Positions 27,001 through 35,232 of a stretch of 64,000 bases of DNA are shown piece after piece. A program made the position numbers and the translations under genes. The DNA comes from Bacteroides sp. 43_108 (lineage in GTDB: Bacteria > Bacteroidota > Bacteroidia > Bacteroidales > Bacteroidaceae), in NCBI GenBank assembly GCA_001915545.1, contig MNQS01000132.1, positions 15,947-79,946 of the forward strand, given 5' to 3'. Below the pieces are notes generated by a model. The model ran no database searches and was not told the DNA's origin. It saw only the letters and a list, made by a program, of their open reading frames with translations. How positions within the stretch are numbered: the first letter of the stretch is position 1; the number at the start of each line of letters is the position of its first letter.

Positions 27001-30000
27001 CTATAATCTGAATACCTTTGTTCTTAAACCAACATTTACTTTTTTGTTCTTCAAATCAAGTACATATACTCCTGACGGTAAATGCTTTACAGAACACGAA
27101 AAACGACAAGCACCGACTGGAACAGAAAACGAGAAACATTTCATTCCCGAAATTCCATACAGTACACAAGTTGCGCCATCTGAAAAGTCACCTTCTACAA
27201 CCAGACAATCTGAAGTATTATCAATATAAGCTTTTATATTGTCGTCAATTGCATTTATGCCTATTGAAGTTTCACAAGAAAGAACTATCTTTTCCCTTTC
27301 CGGCAAAGCATCGACAAGAACCAGCCCGTTCTGAGGAGAGACTACAGATGTGCGGAGCGTATCACCGTTACAGTCAAGTATGATGCAGGAAACTGTGTTC
27401 CAGTCTTCTGGAACCTTACAAGCTACTGTCAACGGCATGTTGAATCTGCACGTGTCAAGGTCCATCTGGATATCATAAAGAAGAGAACCGTCAGAAAGAC
27501 TGTCGCATACTACGTATGAAGCTTCACGTTCCAAGCTGTAGCGGACAAGATCTGAAAACGTGGAAACATAGAGACTGCCATCGGCCGAAGACTCGGACAG
27601 GAAACGGCACAGTCCATCGACAAATTCCTTGCTTGCAGAAACGGTGTCTCCCTCTGCTATAGAAGACAGAGGGAGGACATTGCCTATATTGACTGCCAGC
27701 ATCGAGCCGTCAAGGTTGCCAATTGCAGTTGTCAAGGAACGCAATGCTTCATTTTCTGAGGAAGGCGTGCGTTCTACTGAAAATGTTGGTCTGTATGAAG
27801 GAACAGACATAAACTCGGCAGAAGTCTGGATATTCTCGGACGAATGATCCAACACACCCATGAAATGCCTTGAAGCCAGTTCTGCAACAATCTCATCAGA
27901 ATATGCTGTCGGATACGAATGTGCTATACATGGAGTTGCCATACGTCTGCCTATTTCCTTAGCATCACCGGACATGGATGACTCCACTTCGTTGTAAGTC
28001 ATGCTGTCATAGGAGATGCCGGAAAGAGAATTTGAACCTATTTCATGTCCGGCAGACTTCAGTTCGAGCATGTCATCCCATGACATACGGCCATCAGAAC
28101 CAGCAAGTGAGGAACTGACAAAGAATGTGGAACGCAGACCGCAGGATTCGAGACTCGGCACTGCTTCTGCAAGCTGACATCCAAGTCCGCCGTCGAATGT
28201 CAGAGCGACAGCAGATGTACGTCCGCCAGGCCATCTTGAAATTGCAGTTGAAGACTGAGACAGATGCTTGTCTGAACGGAAATTGCGGAAACGGTGGAAA
28301 GTTATGTAGTTTGCGTTGTGTTGACTATCAGCATTGCCGGTTGAATCTTCCCAAGCGGTACGTGATACAGCAATTATATCTTCGTCCTCAATAATCCAGT
28401 CAAGATACTGGAAAGCATGGTTCGCTACATCTGGATGATGAAGAAGAGTATCCTTTATATGCCATGTACGGAGATCGTCTGAACACGAAAGAACCAATGT
28501 GTTGCGTATACGTTCAACGTTGGAGCTCTGTTCCAGCGACTCCTTCAACACATAGTTGCTGAGAGTCCAATAGCGATTGCTTACGGAATCATAACGTATG
28601 GTGAACTTCTTGCAGGCACCAGGAAGGTCTACAAATCCGGTATTAACATCGAAGCTGGCCGTCTTGCCGTCAGCAGAAATATCAATAATTGCAGCCTTGT
28701 TGTCCTTATCGTAATTTACGCGCAACACATCCTTTATTGTGCCGTCAGGAGCAACCACGGCATTGCCTTCGAGCCATGCATTTCCATACACACCTGCACC
28801 TGAAGGGAAATCCAGATGATTTGAGAAAGTCCAGTTGGAAGCATCGAGCATATCGGCATCTTCATCAATGGACATCATGAATGCCCGGAATTTACCCCAA
28901 CCATCACGCGTTGCATGTTCCTCCATGGCACGCCAGATACGACCATCGTGATAAACAATAGGAACAGGGGCGCAATGATAATTACCGCTCAACAGCAATC
29001 CTGATTTTGAATCGACAGGCTTTGTCCAGCTGACACCGCCGTCAACAGACTTCAAGACCACTGCATTTCCGTATGTACCAGTTCCTACTGCCATTACACC
29101 TATAAGATAAATACCATCTTCCTTTTCAAGCAAAGAAGCCCAGAACAAGCCATCAATTTCTGAAATGCAATTCCAGGTTTTGCCTTGGTCATCAGAACGA
29201 TAGACAAAAGCCTTACGGCTTGAATTATCACCGAAATAATCATGAGATGCAAGATAATGACCATCCTTGCACTTTATTATGCTAGGAGAACCTATAAAAT
29301 GTTTGGTAGCAGCCGGCGAGTTATGTATGACGACTCCTGGAGGGTTATCGAAAACAGTCATGACCTTATATTCTATATCAGAAGAAAGAACCAAGACTCC
29401 CTGCCAGCAAGTTTCCCATATACGTATCATCTCACCTTTGCGGACGTTTCGTTTAAACACAGAGAACTCCGTATTGTTAGGATCATTATAGTTGAAGCTT
29501 TGTCCTTCCACCTTTTCCCACCCTTCTTTCAACGGATCATATACAGCTCCTTCATCCGAAGTTACAGCTATATACATGTCGCCATCAGCTTTGGATGTGA
29601 CATTAAGAACATGCGAAGTACCAGTACCACCTGCAAGACGTGTAAATTCAAGTCCATTGGCACCTTTGTCCACATTGCTGAAAACGTAAGTCCTGTTGCT
29701 GTATGCCAATTCACCATTTTTCAGATTGCCGACTTCCATTGTTCCCATTGATTCAACATCTACAGGAACAGCATCAAAGGCTTCATAATCAACAGATATA
29801 GACGGAGCAACAATCAATGCGCCACTGAATGTTTCAGGTTGTACGACATCAATCCATTCATTCGGCGAAACACTTTTACGATAAAAACTGAAAACTTCCT
29901 CTGCCTTGCTGCCATAAACAAGATTCTGTCCGTCAATCAAAGACCAGCCATTAGCATCAGCCCATTCTTTACAAACGTCAGGCAAAGCAATATTAGAAAC

Positions 30001-30738
30001 CATCGCATATATGAACCCTTCAGCGTCGGCCTTTACAGACAAACTGACTTTTGGTCCCGGCATCCATGTTGAATTTGCATTTATCTGAGTGAACTGCCAC
30101 CCAGCGTAATCTGCCGGAACATCAGAAAGAGACATGTTCGTCCTGTTTATAAATGGCCTCTGTCCTTTCTCTAATGGCAAGATATTGAAATTTTCGCCCT
30201 TAGCTTCCAATTTCGGAGCATCGAGGATTACTTCACCTTCTTTTCTGATAGAAGGAGCAATGATTATTGCACCGCTGAAAGTTTCAGGCTGAACAATCTC
30301 TATCCATTCTCCATTTCCGACCGACTTTCTATAGAAACTGAAAACCTCCTCTTCACGGCTTCCGTAAACCAGACTTTGTCCTTCAACCAACGACCAGCCA
30401 TTTGTTTCAGCCCACTCGGCACACAAATCAGACAAAGCCTTATTGGAAACCATCGCATAAATAAAGCCGTCAGAATCAGCACAGACAGACAAGTTCACCT
30501 TCGGCCCCGGCATCCACGTCGAGTTTGCATTTATCTGAGTGTACATCCATCCCGCATATTCTTCGGGAATGTCTCCAAAAAACATGTTGTCTCTGTTTAT
30601 GAAAGGACATCGACCTTTCTCTAGAGGGCGAACTTCAAAATTTTCACCTCTTGCCTGCAAATTTGGAGAAACTGCGTGAGCTCCTACAAACGAAGCAAGC
30701 CACAAACAAAAAAACAAAAGCAAGTTAACGTGTTTCAT
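27001..30738 (-). CDS. Exported multidomain protein: N-terminal repeats, BNR-type propeller, NodB-like domain
   Basis: A 1245-residue secreted protein. After the signal (CLWLASFVGAHA) come three related ~130-residue modules at about 27-157, 172-302 and 312-430; the first two share INANSTWMPGPKV and QPETFSGA. A beta-propeller follows (about 430-830) with Asp-box-like YRSDDQGKTWNCI and VDGGVSWTKP, as in sialidase-type hydrolases. Residues ~840-960 resemble a NodB polysaccharide deacetylase (ALTFDGG ... LRSTFFVSSSL ... SAGHEIGSN), but metal ligands are missing. A C-terminal domain (~1090-1245) ends with LPSGVYVLDLKNKK, a Por-type secretion tail pattern. The substrate is unknown. It is probably co-transcribed behind the GH43 gene. 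Confidence 0.75.
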   Translation of the reverse strand: MKHVNLLLFFCLWLASFVGAHAVSPNLQARGENFEVRPLEKGRCPFINRDNMFFGDIPEEYAGWMYTQINANSTWMPGPKVNLSVCADSDGFIYAMVSNKALSDLCAEWAETNGWSLVEGQSLVYGSREEEVFSFYRKSVGNGEWIEIVQPETFSGAIIIAPSIRKEGEVILDAPKLEAKGENFNILPLEKGQRPFINRTNMSLSDVPADYAGWQFTQINANSTWMPGPKVSLSVKADAEGFIYAMVSNIALPDVCKEWADANGWSLIDGQNLVYGSKAEEVFSFYRKSVSPNEWIDVVQPETFSGALIVAPSISVDYEAFDAVPVDVESMGTMEVGNLKNGELAYSNRTYVFSNVDKGANGLEFTRLAGGTGTSHVLNVTSKADGDMYIAVTSDEGAVYDPLKEGWEKVEGQSFNYNDPNNTEFSVFKRNVRKGEMIRIWETCWQGVLVLSSDIEYKVMTVFDNPPGVVIHNSPAATKHFIGSPSIIKCKDGHYLASHDYFGDNSSRKAFVYRSDDQGKTWNCISEIDGLFWASLLEKEDGIYLIGVMAVGTGTYGNAVVLKSVDGGVSWTKPVDSKSGLLLSGNYHCAPVPIVYHDGRIWRAMEEHATRDGWGKFRAFMMSIDEDADMLDASNWTFSNHLDFPSGAGVYGNAWLEGNAVVAPDGTIKDVLRVNYDKDNKAAIIDISADGKTASFDVNTGFVDLPGACKKFTIRYDSVSNRYWTLSNYVLKESLEQSSNVERIRNTLVLSCSDDLRTWHIKDTLLHHPDVANHAFQYLDWIIEDEDIIAVSRTAWEDSTGNADSQHNANYITFHRFRNFRSDKHLSQSSTAISRWPGGRTSAVALTFDGGLGCQLAEAVPSLESCGLRSTFFVSSSLAGSDGRMSWDDMLELKSAGHEIGSNSLSGISYDSMTYNEVESSMSGDAKEIGRRMATPCIAHSYPTAYSDEIVAELASRHFMGVLDHSSENIQTSAEFMSVPSYRPTFSVERTPSSENEALRSLTTAIGNLDGSMLAVNIGNVLPLSSIAEGDTVSASKEFVDGLCRFLSESSADGSLYVSTFSDLVRYSLEREASYVVCDSLSDGSLLYDIQMDLDTCRFNMPLTVACKVPEDWNTVSCIILDCNGDTLRTSVVSPQNGLVLVDALPEREKIVLSCETSIGINAIDDNIKAYIDNTSDCLVVEGDFSDGATCVLYGISGMKCFSFSVPVGACRFSCSVKHLPSGVYVLDLKNKKVNVGLRTKVFRL

Positions 30739-30777
30739 AATATCAACATTCAGGCTCAGGGTAAAACATAGCTAAAT

Positions 30778-30807
30778 GGCCGGATACGAGCCATTAAATA
30801 CCCGGCC
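30778..30807 (-). other. Hairpin between GH43 and the 1245-residue gene
   Basis: GGCCGG (30778-30783) pairs with CCGGCC (30802-30807), with TA..TA inside. There is no T-run, so it could be partial attenuation or mRNA stabilisation rather than full termination. An alternative smaller pairing ATGGC..GCCAT overlaps it. Confidence 0.5.
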
Positions 30808-30878
30808 ACAAATGAAGAAAATGAAGAAACAATATGACATATCACGGATACGGGTGCATCCGATGTTTTCAGACTAAA

Positions 30879-32012
30879 TCAGTTGAAATAATCGAGTGTC
30901 CAAGAATCCATCCATTTTATAACCGGGACTCCTTTCTCGAACTGTATAGGCAACCAAATGTATCTGGCATCGCTTGGATGCTCAGGACGCCAAATATCAG
31001 CCATAAAAATAAAAGAATTTTTTTTACCTGGAACCTGCAGCACAAATGTGCTCTGTCCACCAAATGTGATATCGGCCTTCGGACCTACACACGGGTTAGG
31101 ATGCTGTGTCCAAGGTCCCCATATATTATCGGCTGAAAACATACGGGCCTTGTTTGGAGCCCAGCCGGTACAACCGGATGTTATAAGCCAATATTTTCCA
31201 TCTTTCTTGAACATTGCAGGAGCTTCGTTGTGTCCGCCTGGTGCAACACGTACATAGCGTCCTGTATGTTTTGTGTAAGTATCATCAAGTTCTGCAATGT
31301 GCAATGTCAGATTTTCTTCTGAAGAAAATATATGATAAGCTTTTCCATCGTCATCTACAAAAAGCTGCATATCACGCGCCATTTGTCCTCCAGAAAGGTC
31401 ACGTTTCACGAAAAGCCCCTTCTTCACAGCATCCATCCATTCAGGAGTCCATGCCTGTTTGTATCTGTCGGCATTCAGAGTGTCAAGACATTTACGCGCC
31501 ACCTCATCCATGTCCATAGGCAAAAATCCTGCATTAGGTCTCAAAGAACCTATATAACGGAACGGTCCGGTCGGCGAATCGCTTACAGCCAATGCCGAAC
31601 GCGCAGCCTCGTATCCGCGTCCCTTAAGCTCCAAATGGAACCACATGACAAACTTGCGTGTTTTCTTATTGTAGATTACTTTTGGACGTTCCATCACACA
31701 ACCTGGCACAATTTCATCTGACTTGACGTCTACAGGAAGAACTGCGCCTTCATTATGCCAGTCCGTCAGATTCTTAGACGAGTAGCACATTATACCAACC
31801 ATGGCACTGCTGGTCGAATCACTCTTGTTCTCGCCGTACCAATAATATTTACCGTCGTGGTACAAAACACCACCTCCATGTGCATTGACATGAATACCTT
31901 TATCGTCCGGCCATATTTTTCCTGAAAGAATAGGTTTGATATTTGAAGACTGTGCAAAAATGGACAAAACCATAAATTGCAGAACAAAAAACGAAACAAT
32001 CTTGTTTTTCAT
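30879..32012 (-). CDS. GH43 family glycoside hydrolase
   Basis: An exported 377-residue five-bladed propeller enzyme. The signal is MKNKIVSFFVLQFMVLSIFAQ. Family features are NAHGGGVLYHDGKYYWYGE near the catalytic base, MERPKVIYN with a middle acidic residue, and PGGHNEAPAMFKKDGKYW with the general-acid Glu. The pattern fits exo-acting GH43 members active on galactan or arabinogalactan side chains; subfamily and substrate are inferred. The start at 32012 is used; an upstream in-frame TTG would only add MHLI. It is controlled by shared element B. Confidence 0.87.
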   Translation of the reverse strand: MKNKIVSFFVLQFMVLSIFAQSSNIKPILSGKIWPDDKGIHVNAHGGGVLYHDGKYYWYGENKSDSTSSAMVGIMCYSSKNLTDWHNEGAVLPVDVKSDEIVPGCVMERPKVIYNKKTRKFVMWFHLELKGRGYEAARSALAVSDSPTGPFRYIGSLRPNAGFLPMDMDEVARKCLDTLNADRYKQAWTPEWMDAVKKGLFVKRDLSGGQMARDMQLFVDDDGKAYHIFSSEENLTLHIAELDDTYTKHTGRYVRVAPGGHNEAPAMFKKDGKYWLITSGCTGWAPNKARMFSADNIWGPWTQHPNPCVGPKADITFGGQSTFVLQVPGKKNSFIFMADIWRPEHPSDARYIWLPIQFEKGVPVIKWMDSWTLDYFN

Positions 32013-32049
32013 AATGAGATGCAATAATCAGATTTTTTATATCAGCCGT

Positions 32050-32160
32050 ATCCGGCCTGAATGGTTTAGAAGTACAAAATAATAGACATTGCAAATATAA
32101 ACAATTAAGATGCAACAAAATTATACTATAATTGCCATTGCCCATGTTATATTTGCCCTG
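32050..32160. promoter_or_regulatory. Shared regulatory element B, between GH43 and the acetyltransferase
   Basis: The second copy of the element upstream of GH2. The minus strand has TATATTTG (32092-32099) and TTTTG (32116-32120), 16 bases apart, driving GH43. The plus-strand end has TATATTTG (about 32147-32154), which could drive the acetyltransferase at 32221. AGGCCGGAT (32050-32058) is conserved 29 bp downstream of the core, in what would be the GH43 leader. Confidence 0.75.
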
Positions 32161-32220
32161 ACAAAACCTTTGCAGAACATACATACACACGAGAATAAGC
32201 ATATAAAAGAATATAGATAT

Positions 32221-32838
32221 ATGAAAACAAATATGACAGAAAAAGAAAAAGCGGCATGCGGAATGATCTATGATGCCAACAATGACCCACAGCTGCAGCA
32301 GGAAATGCTTGAAACAAGAAAAAAACTGTATGAATTCAACCAGATTCCACCGCATTGCACAGAAGAGCGAAATGAGAAAATAAAACAGATTCTAAACATT
32401 GAATCAGGAGGATGCATCATATCTCCATTCTATTGCGACTACGGCACACATATACATATCGGCAAAAACTTTTTTGCCAATACCAACCTCGTCATACTCG
32501 ACGGAGCTGACGTCAACATCGGAGATAATGTTTTCATTGCACCGAACGTAGGCATATATACCGCCGGACACCCGCTAGACGTAATGAGGCGGAACAAAGG
32601 ACTCGAATATGCCTACCCTATCAATATCGGCAACAATGTGTGGATTGGCGGAAACGTTGTCATACTTCCAGGAGTAAGCATAGGCGACAATGCTGTCATT
32701 GCAGCCGGAAGTGTGGTAACGTGCGACATCCCAGCCGGAGCATTGGCCATGGGAAATCCTTGCAAGGTGAAAAGAATCATAGACCAAGAGGCTGAAGAGT
32801 CAAGGGAAGACTACATGCCTAAAAAGCACTCCAAATAA
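32221..32838 (+). CDS. Sugar O-acetyltransferase (maltose/galactoside acetyltransferase type)
   Basis: Transfers acetyl from acetyl-CoA to a sugar hydroxyl. The 205-residue start at 32221 (MKTNMTEKEKAACGMIYDAN) matches the family N-terminus; an earlier ATG at 32110 is rejected. The left-handed hexapeptide beta-helix is evident (IHIGKNFFANTNLVILDGAD, INIGNNVWIGGNVVILPGV). The catalytic His lies in YTAGHPLD. Divergent from GH43 and probably served by element B. It may handle acetylated sugars released from the glycan or modify a cytoplasmic sugar. Confidence 0.92.
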   Translation: MKTNMTEKEKAACGMIYDANNDPQLQQEMLETRKKLYEFNQIPPHCTEERNEKIKQILNIESGGCIISPFYCDYGTHIHIGKNFFANTNLVILDGADVNIGDNVFIAPNVGIYTAGHPLDVMRRNKGLEYAYPINIGNNVWIGGNVVILPGVSIGDNAVIAAGSVVTCDIPAGALAMGNPCKVKRIIDQEAEESREDYMPKKHSK

Positions 32839-32864
32839 CAACAAACTGCTGTAAAAATAAAACT

Positions 32865-32920
32865 GCGAGGGCTCACAATGATGATTGCGAGCACGCAGAA
32901 ATAAAACTGTGAGCCCTCGC
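32865..32920. repeat. Dispersed inverted-repeat element, copy 2
   Basis: Perfect 13-bp arms GCGAGGGCTCACA (32865-32877) and TGTGAGCCCTCGC (32908-32920), with the internal TTGCGAGCACGCAGAAATAAAA resembling the interior of copy 1 (11357-11412). It follows the acetyltransferase stop. Confidence 0.78.
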
Positions 32921-33143
32921 AAATTTCCCCAAAGCAGAACAAACATTTACACAATCCGCGGAGCGACATTGCAGACAAACAAAAAAATCCCCAAAACGGT
33001 TACCACAACCATTCTGGGGACAAAGAAAATTTCAGTCCAGCTACATAAAAATATTTTCTACTTTGTTTCTCTCTATATTATAATGCAGTTAAACAAAATG
33101 TGCGGAAAAGCCACACTGACCTTAAATATACATTCAGTATTGG

Positions 33144-33584
33144 TTATGCAAAGAATTCACTTGCACCAGCCTTAGCTGAAGTTGTATCTGTCACTACTGT
33201 ATCAGCGCAAGCAAAATTCTGCAACATTTCAACAGCAACCTTCTTTGAAGTTGTATCTGTTACAACTGTATCAGAACATGCAAAGAATTGCATCATCTCA
33301 GAAGTTGACTTTGAAGCAACTGTATCAGTTACAACTGTATCGGCACAAGCAAGGCACTGCATCATATCGACAGCCTTTGTAGAATTTGTGTCTGTCACAA
33401 CTGTGTCTGCACAAGCAAGATTCTGAAGCATTTCTGAAACAGCTTTCTTTGAAGTTGTATCTGTTACTACTGTATCATTAACAGCTGAATTTCCATTCAT
33501 GCAAACATTGTCACTGAAAGCTATTCCGGCAAAAACACTGTTGATGCCCAAAACTACTGCTACTGCAAAAACTAATTTTTTCAT
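33144..33584 (-). CDS. Small exported repeat protein, predicted sigma-54 target
   Basis: A 146-residue protein with signal peptide MKKLVFAVAVVLGINSVFA. The mature part is almost entirely four and a half copies of a 22-23-residue unit, DTVVTDTTSKKAVSEMLQNL followed by ACA. Each of the four complete units ends in a Cys-x-Asp junction (ACADTVV or ACSDTVV). I recognise no family. The only signal-bearing frame is on the minus strand; the repeated plus-strand frame is its shadow. It lies 196 bp downstream of the NtrC-type regulator gene. A sigma-54 promoter is 52-67 bp upstream of the start codon. Confidence 0.72.
   Translation of the reverse strand: MKKLVFAVAVVLGINSVFAGIAFSDNVCMNGNSAVNDTVVTDTTSKKAVSEMLQNLACADTVVTDTNSTKAVDMMQCLACADTVVTDTVASKSTSEMMQFFACSDTVVTDTTSKKVAVEMLQNFACADTVVTDTTSAKAGASEFFA
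33156..33476 (-). repeat. Tandem 66-69-bp coding repeats
   Basis: Four and a half in-frame units of 22-23 codons within the exported repeat protein. The DTVVTDT part is nearly invariant, while the helix-like part between units varies (KAVSEMLQNL, KAVDMMQCL, KSTSEMMQFF, KVAVEMLQNF). Confidence 0.88.
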
Positions 33585-33635
33585 AATCCTTTATTTTTAG
33601 TGTTATTATTTATTTCCGTTTCACGCTTAATTAAA

Positions 33636-33651
33636 TACAAGATGCGTGCCA
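33636..33651 (-). promoter_or_regulatory. Predicted sigma-54 promoter of the repeat protein
   Basis: On the minus strand TGGCACG (33645-33651), four bases, then TTGTA (33636-33640). This matches the sigma-54 consensus TGGCACG-N4-TTGCA except for T instead of C at -12, with the correct GG-to-GT spacing of ten bases. It predicts a start near 33625, about 40 bases before the start codon. An NtrC-type activator is encoded just upstream. Confidence 0.72.
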
Positions 33652-33729
33652 AAAGCGGAACAAAATTCATAAAGCACTAAAAACCAAAAACATAAACAGT
33701 AAAAAGAAAAATCATGCCAAAGAGAAGGA

Positions 33730-33796
33730 TGTGGAAAAAGTGTGGAATGTGTGGAAAAATTCCACAACACACTGTGGAATTCACTGTGGAATTCCA
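33730..33796. promoter_or_regulatory. Cluster of TGTGGAA sites, possible NtrC-type enhancer
   Basis: Five direct copies of TGTGGAA (33730, 33741, 33750, 33773, 33785) and one inverted TTCCACA (33760-33766). One pair forms TGTGGAA-AAA-TTCCACA, and the last copy is part of the palindrome TGGAATTCCA. The cluster lies 85-150 bp upstream of the sigma-54 promoter, the usual distance for activator sites, and overlaps the 3' end of the activator gene. Confidence 0.65.
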
Positions 33797-35151
33797 TACT
33801 GCTTCATCTTATTATAGAGAGTCTTCCGGTCTATTCCGAGCAACAATGCGGCTTTAGACTTGTTACCATTGGTCGACTGCAGAGCTTTCACAATCTTGTC
33901 CTTTTCTTCAAAAACATCACGCAGAACAATAGGCTCATCATTTGCAGGAGTCGAAACGCTCTTACAGAACTCTTCCCCAAAATCGGCAAGAGTGATTATG
34001 TCTTTTCGAGCCAGCAGTGCAGCTCTCTTGACAAGATTCTTCAGTTGGCGCAGATTGCCAGGCCAAGAGTATGTCATCATTGCTTCAGAGGCAGCGGCAT
34101 CAAAGCCCTTAACATTGCGTTCCAATTCTTCGTTTGCCTGACAGAGGAAGAAATCTGCAAAAAGCAGAATATCTTCACCACGATCTTTCAAATCAGGCAT
34201 GTGAAGAGTGAACTCATTAAGTCTGTGGAAAAGATCTTCACGAAACTCTCCACGAGAAATTGCGCTGGCAAGGTCTTCATTGGTCGCACTGACCAGTCTG
34301 ACATCCACTTCAATCTCATGAGAGGCTCCCACCGGACGAATGCGACGTTCCTGAATTGCACGCAAAAGCTGCACCTGAACATCATAACTTAAATTTCCTA
34401 CTTCATCGAGAAAAAGCGTTCCGCCGTTAGCCTCTACAAATGCACCGGTTTTATCAGAAACTGCACCTGTGAATGCTCCTTTTATATGTCCGAAAAACTC
34501 TGAAGCGGCAAGATCTTTCTGCATGGCTCCACAATCTATGGCAACAAAAGGTTTATCGGCCCTTTTGCTGAGCTGATGGATGCGGTGAGCCACGTATTCC
34601 TTGCCTGTTCCGCTGGCACCGTTGATCAGTACCGACATCGGTGTGGGTGCCACAAGAGCCACATAATTATACAGTTGGCGAGCGGCTTCACTTCGTCCTT
34701 CCATGAAACGCGCTGTATAGTCTTCGTCGTGAGCTTCACTGCTTGTAGAAGGAGTCGGAACAATCTGTTCCTTGGGTTTTGAAGCATCATCCTTGCCACG
34801 TTTTGCCAAAGCATCAGAAATCTTTTCAAGAAGAATGTCTGGTTGAACAGGCTTTGCAATGTAATCGCATGCACCGAGCTTCATAGCCTTGACGGCATTG
34901 GGGACATCGGCATAGCTCGTCATTACTATAAATGGGATATGATGTTCCTTTGTCTTGTCCAGCAGCGACAATCCGTCGCCGTCAGGAAGACAAAGGTCAG
35001 AAAGTATAATGTCAAAATCGTTTTCTTTAAGTTTGGCACATGCCGAAGACAAAGCACCAGCTGTTTCTACATCAAAACCGCGTTTCTGCAGCCACTTCTT
35101 CAGCATGGTGGCAAAGGTCAAATCGTCTTCAACAATCAACAATGAACTCAT
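33781..35151 (-). CDS. NtrC-family sigma-54-dependent response regulator
   Basis: A 456-residue activator. The receiver domain (1-120) has phosphoacceptor Asp52 in LSDLCLPDGDG and acidic residues Glu8/Asp9/Asp10. The central AAA+ domain (about 145-375) has Walker A GASGTGKE (178-185), the sigma-54 contact loop GAFTGA (225-230), Walker B LFLDE (~246-250) and arginine-finger region motifs. The C-terminal Fis-type helix-turn-helix is at about 428-456 (NKSKAALLLGIDRKTLYNK). All functional residues are present. It follows the hybrid kinase gene by 81 bp and precedes the repeat-protein gene, its likely target. Confidence 0.95.
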   Translation of the reverse strand: MSSLLIVEDDLTFATMLKKWLQKRGFDVETAGALSSACAKLKENDFDIILSDLCLPDGDGLSLLDKTKEHHIPFIVMTSYADVPNAVKAMKLGACDYIAKPVQPDILLEKISDALAKRGKDDASKPKEQIVPTPSTSSEAHDEDYTARFMEGRSEAARQLYNYVALVAPTPMSVLINGASGTGKEYVAHRIHQLSKRADKPFVAIDCGAMQKDLAASEFFGHIKGAFTGAVSDKTGAFVEANGGTLFLDEVGNLSYDVQVQLLRAIQERRIRPVGASHEIEVDVRLVSATNEDLASAISRGEFREDLFHRLNEFTLHMPDLKDRGEDILLFADFFLCQANEELERNVKGFDAAASEAMMTYSWPGNLRQLKNLVKRAALLARKDIITLADFGEEFCKSVSTPANDEPIVLRDVFEEKDKIVKALQSTNGNKSKAALLLGIDRKTLYNKMKQYGIPQ

Positions 35152-35232
35152 ACTAATACAATCTATTACAACAAAGATACAGCCAATAGTCCATCATGGA
35201 AAACAGCCGGAGTCATTTTTTAATAGTTTTAA

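Noticed and set aside
33100..33426. Plus-strand frame over the tandem repeats and CRISPR-like periodicity
   Set aside because: The repeat unit is a codon multiple (66-69 bp) in a minus-strand frame with a signal peptide, and the units are joined without distinct spacers. The plus frame is the shadow of it.
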